Source of the DNA: a virus
Strand: one strand, 5' to 3'
IMG/VR virus record: IMGVR_UViG_3300039098_000102
Coordinates: 1-48,695 of that record
DNA: 48,695 nucleotides
This document shows, in pieces, positions 45,460 through 48,695 of this stretch. The stretch's first letter is position 1. The number at the start of each line of letters is the position of its first letter. The notes below the pieces were generated by a model, which saw only the letters and a list, made by a program, of their open reading frames with translations, was not told the DNA's origin and did not search any database. The position numbers were made by a program, and so were the translations under genes.

Positions 45460-48132
45460 TTATGATTCCTGCCCCTTCAAAAAGGCGTATATGGTATCCG
45501 CCATCTGGTAGTAGCCTTCTGTTGCAGGGTGAACACCGTTGTTTTGCCGAACAATCTGGGTAACCGTCCGGCTGTTTGCCGCCGCAGCAGCGGCGACCGG
45601 GAAATTATGCACGGTGTCTATATTGCAGTTCAAGGGAACCAGGAAGAAGCCGCTCCCCTCTCTGCTTGCGAAAGTATCGATCAGTTTCCGTGCCCACAGC
45701 AAGATGTTGCGCTTATACCTCCACAAAGTCTGTCCTGATGAATAGTTCGCGCCAAAAGGATCCTGGGACGATGCCGGGGGGATGGTCACCATCATACCAA
45801 TCTTGATGGCCGCACTTACCGCGTGGATATCGGTAGCCATTGCCTCCAGCTGAGAGATCATTGTGCTCATCGAGCCATCTACTTCCGAGTCACTTGTTTT
45901 GCTAAAGAGATCGTTGATTCCCAGGTTGAAAAATACATAGTCGGGGGTGTTCAAGCCGTTAGTGCTGAGGTATTGGGCAAAATCAAACACCCCGGAAAAA
46001 ACAAAAGGACTTGTTGCGTCGGCATAGAACTTGGCAACCGTCCAGCCGCTAATACCCTCATGGAGATTCGGAGCGCTGCCCTTTGTGCCGGCCAAAGAGA
46101 TGTCCATGGCATCGACGCCAAACAACGTCACAAGCTCCCCTGTATATGCTCCCGCTGCCGTCGTGCTATCTCCGATAAACAGACATTTTTTTGTTATGCC
46201 GCTACCGACCGTACTGCCCTTGACAATCAAGTCAGCAGTTTTAGATCCGAGGGCGGTCTCACCATGCCTGCCGTATCCTGTCAACGTGAGGCTTGTGGTG
46301 ACCGGGTCTGCAGCGTTAAGTGTCCAGCGCTCCGACTGGTGGGTGCCAACGGAGCAAGCAACGTCTATGTTGAGCCCCTCCATCGATCGCACCAAGTTGT
46401 CAAAATAGACTGACATTTCATGGCCAACCACGGCATAGATGACGGGAGGCAAGACGATATCCAGCCCAGATCGCATCTGAGGCGCCAAAACGGCATCCAA
46501 GTGCTCTAGAGCTACCCCGGCACCCGGCAATGCGTCCGGTTTAAGCTGGTGGGCCGTTGTAGTCTCTAATGCTACGGCGTTCAGCAGTTCGATAGCGATA
46601 CATTCATCTCCAGAGTAGTCGGCCCACCCCCCCGTGGAGCTGGTTCGATAATAGGAGTTGCCCTCGTAAATCGCGATAGTGCCACGGCTCTCGCCGCAGT
46701 CGGCAAAATTACCGTCCACGTCCTTGGCACTGTAGCCGATAAAATATGCCGCGCCAAAATCGGTGTCGGCAATGGCTTTGGGGGCACCAGTGGCCGGGTC
46801 GGTTAAAGCGATCTCCAAGCCAGAGAGCGGCGCAACATCCGTGTTGACGTTGGCCGTGCCAGTCGCCACCAAAGTCCCGGTGGGTCCGCCGTCGCGAACC
46901 TCGACGGTAATCGTTGCCCATTTTTTACTTGGCGTTGATCGAGGCAGATTAGGAATCCTCGCCAGGTTCGCAGTCCAAACGCCGATATTGTTATACTTCG
47001 AACCAAAACCACAAAATACCAGCGCCCGAGGGAACCCAGACGTTCCGCTGGCAACGACAACATCTTCGGCGGAGTCGTAAGAAACCTTGTCCAGCTTGAA
47101 AGAGTCTGCAATCGGGATTTTTTCGATAGCTGCCAGCCTGCCAAGGCGTTCGCTGGCCGGGACGGCATCAACTGTTGAGTCATAAAAGGCTGCCACCAAA
47201 ACATTGGAGCTTTGAGCTGACGCATCTACCCATCCATCTCCATCTGGCGACCCAATAGTCGTGTATTTTGGTATATATGAAACGCCGTCAGCATTGCGAT
47301 CACCGGTCACATTCGAGGTCGGGGCCCTCAATGTCTTGGTGTGTCCAACCGCCTCCACCGATACCCAGAAAACCGCATCCGTAATGTCGGTGGCGGTCAG
47401 ACGCCGTGGCATGACAAACAGGTGGTACCCCGAGGCATATAGTTTGCGTGTGGTTGTCGCAAGAACCGTGGTGAGATCCGCGAGGCGAATGCTCAACCTA
47501 GCCTCAACCCCGTCGGGGTCGTCGATCTGTACATAGACCTGCACAACATCGATCGCCTCCCCCTCGTAAGTAAAGGCAGAAGCCCAGCCTGCAAAAGTGC
47601 TTGCGATACGGTCCGAGCTGTAGACATTTGCCGCAAACCTTTCCTGGTCGAATGCCAGCAGCAGAGGATCGCGAGAGCCAGGGTTTTGCTGGCCCTCCAG
47701 GATCGCAACACCGGCTTCAACCGCTTCAATCCGGTCCGTGCTCGCCTTGACCCAACTCCCCACCCCACTGGCCCCGGACTTGCGATAGACCCAGTTGTTA
47801 TCGACGGTCGGATCGTTAGTAACCTCTGCCAGTGCGCCATCGTTGGGCGCCAGATCGGCCTGCAGGTCGGCCAAGGTGGCGTAGCCGCGCAGATAGACGG
47901 CGTCACGTGCGGCCTCCGCAGCGGACTGTGCGGCTTGGGCGGCCTCGACGGTAGCCGTGGCGTCGGCCCAGCTATAGCCGAGGTCGTTCCAGGCCGTTAC
48001 ACCGTCACCGAATTTCCCTTTTTTGGTGTCGCTCTCGTATCCTATTTCACCAAGCAACAGCGTTGGATTCTTGGACGCCCAATTCGCTGCCGTATCGCCA
48101 CGCTGCCGCATTCGTACGCGCTTTTCAATCAT
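45460..48132 (-). CDS. Large tail fibre / tailspike with C-terminal SGNH hydrolase
   Basis: 890 aa. The N-terminal 50 residues (VRMRQRGDTAANWASKNP, GEIGYESDTKKGKFGDG) match the particle-binding domain of Mtd/hyaluronidase-type fibres. A coiled Ala-rich segment (about 60-90) and beta domains follow. The last 250 residues form an SGNH/GDSL esterase: CLFIGDSTTAAG (block I Ser), FNLGINDLF (block III Asn), and NNGVHPATEGY (block V His; Asn replaces the usual Asp of DxxH). It likely removes acyl groups from surface polysaccharide during adsorption. Its gene ends near attP. Confidence 0.88.
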   Translation of the reverse strand: MIEKRVRMRQRGDTAANWASKNPTLLLGEIGYESDTKKGKFGDGVTAWNDLGYSWADATATVEAAQAAQSAAEAARDAVYLRGYATLADLQADLAPNDGALAEVTNDPTVDNNWVYRKSGASGVGSWVKASTDRIEAVEAGVAILEGQQNPGSRDPLLLAFDQERFAANVYSSDRIASTFAGWASAFTYEGEAIDVVQVYVQIDDPDGVEARLSIRLADLTTVLATTTRKLYASGYHLFVMPRRLTATDITDAVFWVSVEAVGHTKTLRAPTSNVTGDRNADGVSYIPKYTTIGSPDGDGWVDASAQSSNVLVAAFYDSTVDAVPASERLGRLAAIEKIPIADSFKLDKVSYDSAEDVVVASGTSGFPRALVFCGFGSKYNNIGVWTANLARIPNLPRSTPSKKWATITVEVRDGGPTGTLVATGTANVNTDVAPLSGLEIALTDPATGAPKAIADTDFGAAYFIGYSAKDVDGNFADCGESRGTIAIYEGNSYYRTSSTGGWADYSGDECIAIELLNAVALETTTAHQLKPDALPGAGVALEHLDAVLAPQMRSGLDIVLPPVIYAVVGHEMSVYFDNLVRSMEGLNIDVACSVGTHQSERWTLNAADPVTTSLTLTGYGRHGETALGSKTADLIVKGSTVGSGITKKCLFIGDSTTAAGAYTGELVTLFGVDAMDISLAGTKGSAPNLHEGISGWTVAKFYADATSPFVFSGVFDFAQYLSTNGLNTPDYVFFNLGINDLFSKTSDSEVDGSMSTMISQLEAMATDIHAVSAAIKIGMMVTIPPASSQDPFGANYSSGQTLWRYKRNILLWARKLIDTFASREGSGFFLVPLNCNIDTVHNFPVAAAAAANSRTVTQIVRQNNGVHPATEGYYQMADTIYAFLKGQES

Positions 48133-48147
48133 GTGCCTCTCCGATTG

Positions 48148-48540
48148 TTATTCGACGTAAACAGTTTCTGCCTCGCCATCCGCATCACCACCGGCAATCA
48201 CGATCAGCCCAGCATCCTCCCAGTCTGTTTGGCCTGACGACACCTGCACAGTACCTCCGCACAGACGGTACGGACCAGAGTCAACCGGCATGCCTAAAAC
48301 GTCCCACTTGACGCCCTTCACAGGAAGCACTGATAGTTCATCTGCTCCTGCCGTAAGCAGCAGCGTCAACCCGTCGACGTGCTCAACCTCGAACATTACC
48401 AGCTCCGCACGATCGGTCCCGGCTTGGGCTCGAAACGTCCATTCGGCTATATCCGCTCCTGCCATCTCTGACGGAATCTCTGCGGTTACGGTCTGACGGA
48501 ACGCAGCGTTTCTATAGACGTGCAGCGTCTGGTTTGTCAT
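48148..48540 (-). CDS. Beta-rich hypothetical protein upstream of the fibre (130 aa)
   Basis: Alternating strands throughout (QTLHVYRNAAFRQTV, ADIAEWTFRAQAG, LVMFEVEHVDGLTLLL, GMPVDSGPYRLCGGTVQVS) resemble the N-terminal domain of baseplate upper proteins or fibre-anchor Ig-like domains. Start overlaps the stop of the 77-aa gene (TAATG). Likely a virion component that anchors the 890-aa fibre; inferred from fold pattern and position. Confidence 0.7.
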   Translation of the reverse strand: MTNQTLHVYRNAAFRQTVTAEIPSEMAGADIAEWTFRAQAGTDRAELVMFEVEHVDGLTLLLTAGADELSVLPVKGVKWDVLGMPVDSGPYRLCGGTVQVSSGQTDWEDAGLIVIAGGDADGEAETVYVE

Positions 48541-48695
48541 TATTCTACCCGCGCGGCGTTGGTCAGCGTTACGGCATCGATCGGCATCACGCCAACCACT
48601 GGAGCCGTTGATCCCGTCAGCGGCTCCAGCAGGACGGAACCTGGCCAGGCCTGGCCGGATTTAATCACGCCACCCATGCCGTACATCGGCGGGGG
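48540..48695 (-). CDS. Small exported protein, C-terminal part (gene crosses the circle junction)
   Basis: Continuation of the frame that begins at 174. Here it encodes the C-terminal part (GVMPIDAVTLTNAARVE) ending at the TAA 48540-48542, which overlaps the next start. Bases 48597-48694 repeat 1-98, so this overlap must be counted once when the protein is assembled. Confidence 0.7.
   Translation of the reverse strand, partial: PPPMYGMGGVIKSGQAWPGSVLLEPLTGSTAPVVGVMPIDAVTLTNAARVE
48597..48694. repeat. Terminal direct repeat, right copy
   Basis: Identical to 1-98 over 98 bp. See left copy; it marks the closure point of a circular genome. Confidence 0.9.

Noticed and set aside
45460-48132. Diversity-generating retroelement, suggested by the Mtd-like N-terminus of the fibre
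   Set aside because: No reverse transcriptase, no template repeat near the gene, and the C-terminus is an SGNH hydrolase rather than a C-type-lectin variable domain.
1-48695. CRISPR array or Cas genes
   Set aside because: No regularly spaced repeat-spacer array. The only Cas-like protein is the Cas4/RecB-type nuclease, which fits phage recombination.

Overview
The window is a complete temperate tailed-phage genome rather than a piece of bacterial chromosome. Bases 1-98 are repeated exactly at 48597-48694, and a small gene with a signal peptide is cut by the window ends but reads through once they are joined. The molecule is therefore best read as a circle of about 48,596 bp (an assembly overlap). 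Gene order and families indicate a contractile-tailed (myovirus) phage with a lambda-type head (GpA terminase, gpW, portal, S49 protease/scaffold, gpD, gpE, FII) and a Mu-type tail (sheath, tube, frameshifted chaperone, tape measure, gp43-gp48). Shine-Dalgarno sites, sigma70-type promoters and an attP core matching the 3' half of a tRNA-Arg(CCU) gene with encoded CCA point to a Gram-negative, probably proteobacterial, host of fairly high G+C. The host species cannot be named from the sequence.

Layout, with nearly everything on the minus strand. Right end: repressor-like gene and tyrosine integrase on the plus strand (43190-44969), then attP (45302-45347). From divergent promoters near 43.0 kb a long leftward early region runs to about 25.3 kb. 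It holds an excisionase-like HTH protein, a Cas4/RecB-like nuclease, a possible nucleotide-modification protein, a RecT-like annealase, an SbcC-like ATPase, a superfamily 2 helicase, a VRR-NUC nuclease, a MazG-like pyrophosphohydrolase, a Toprim primase-helicase and many small, often Cys-rich proteins. A 589-bp gene-free segment (24708-25296) carries about ten GGTTAGG-type repeats and an AT-rich tract and is the best origin candidate. Next come the head genes (24.1-16.2 kb), tail genes (16.2-9.2 kb), a cargo island (5.8-9.2 kb), the remaining baseplate genes and a short fibre (5.75-2.4 kb), a lysis cassette (1.86-0.6 kb) and, across the circle junction, a large SGNH-hydrolase tail fibre (45460-48132) ending at a terminator beside attP.

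The cargo island splits the Mu-like baseplate operon between gp44 and gp45. It holds a voltage-gated K+-channel-like protein and a SWIM zinc-finger protein, both on the plus strand and both behind the same promoter design, plus a secreted staphylococcal-nuclease-like protein and an XRE/ImmA pair with its own operator array. These look like prophage-expressed (moron) genes.

The most unusual genome-wide signal is a dispersed bipartite palindrome, TTCACA-N3-TGTGAA followed by CTGCGGACG. There are about eleven copies, all in the same orientation, mostly just upstream of leftward genes. It shares its core with operator-like palindromes at the lysogeny switch and resembles a stoperator-like regulatory network.
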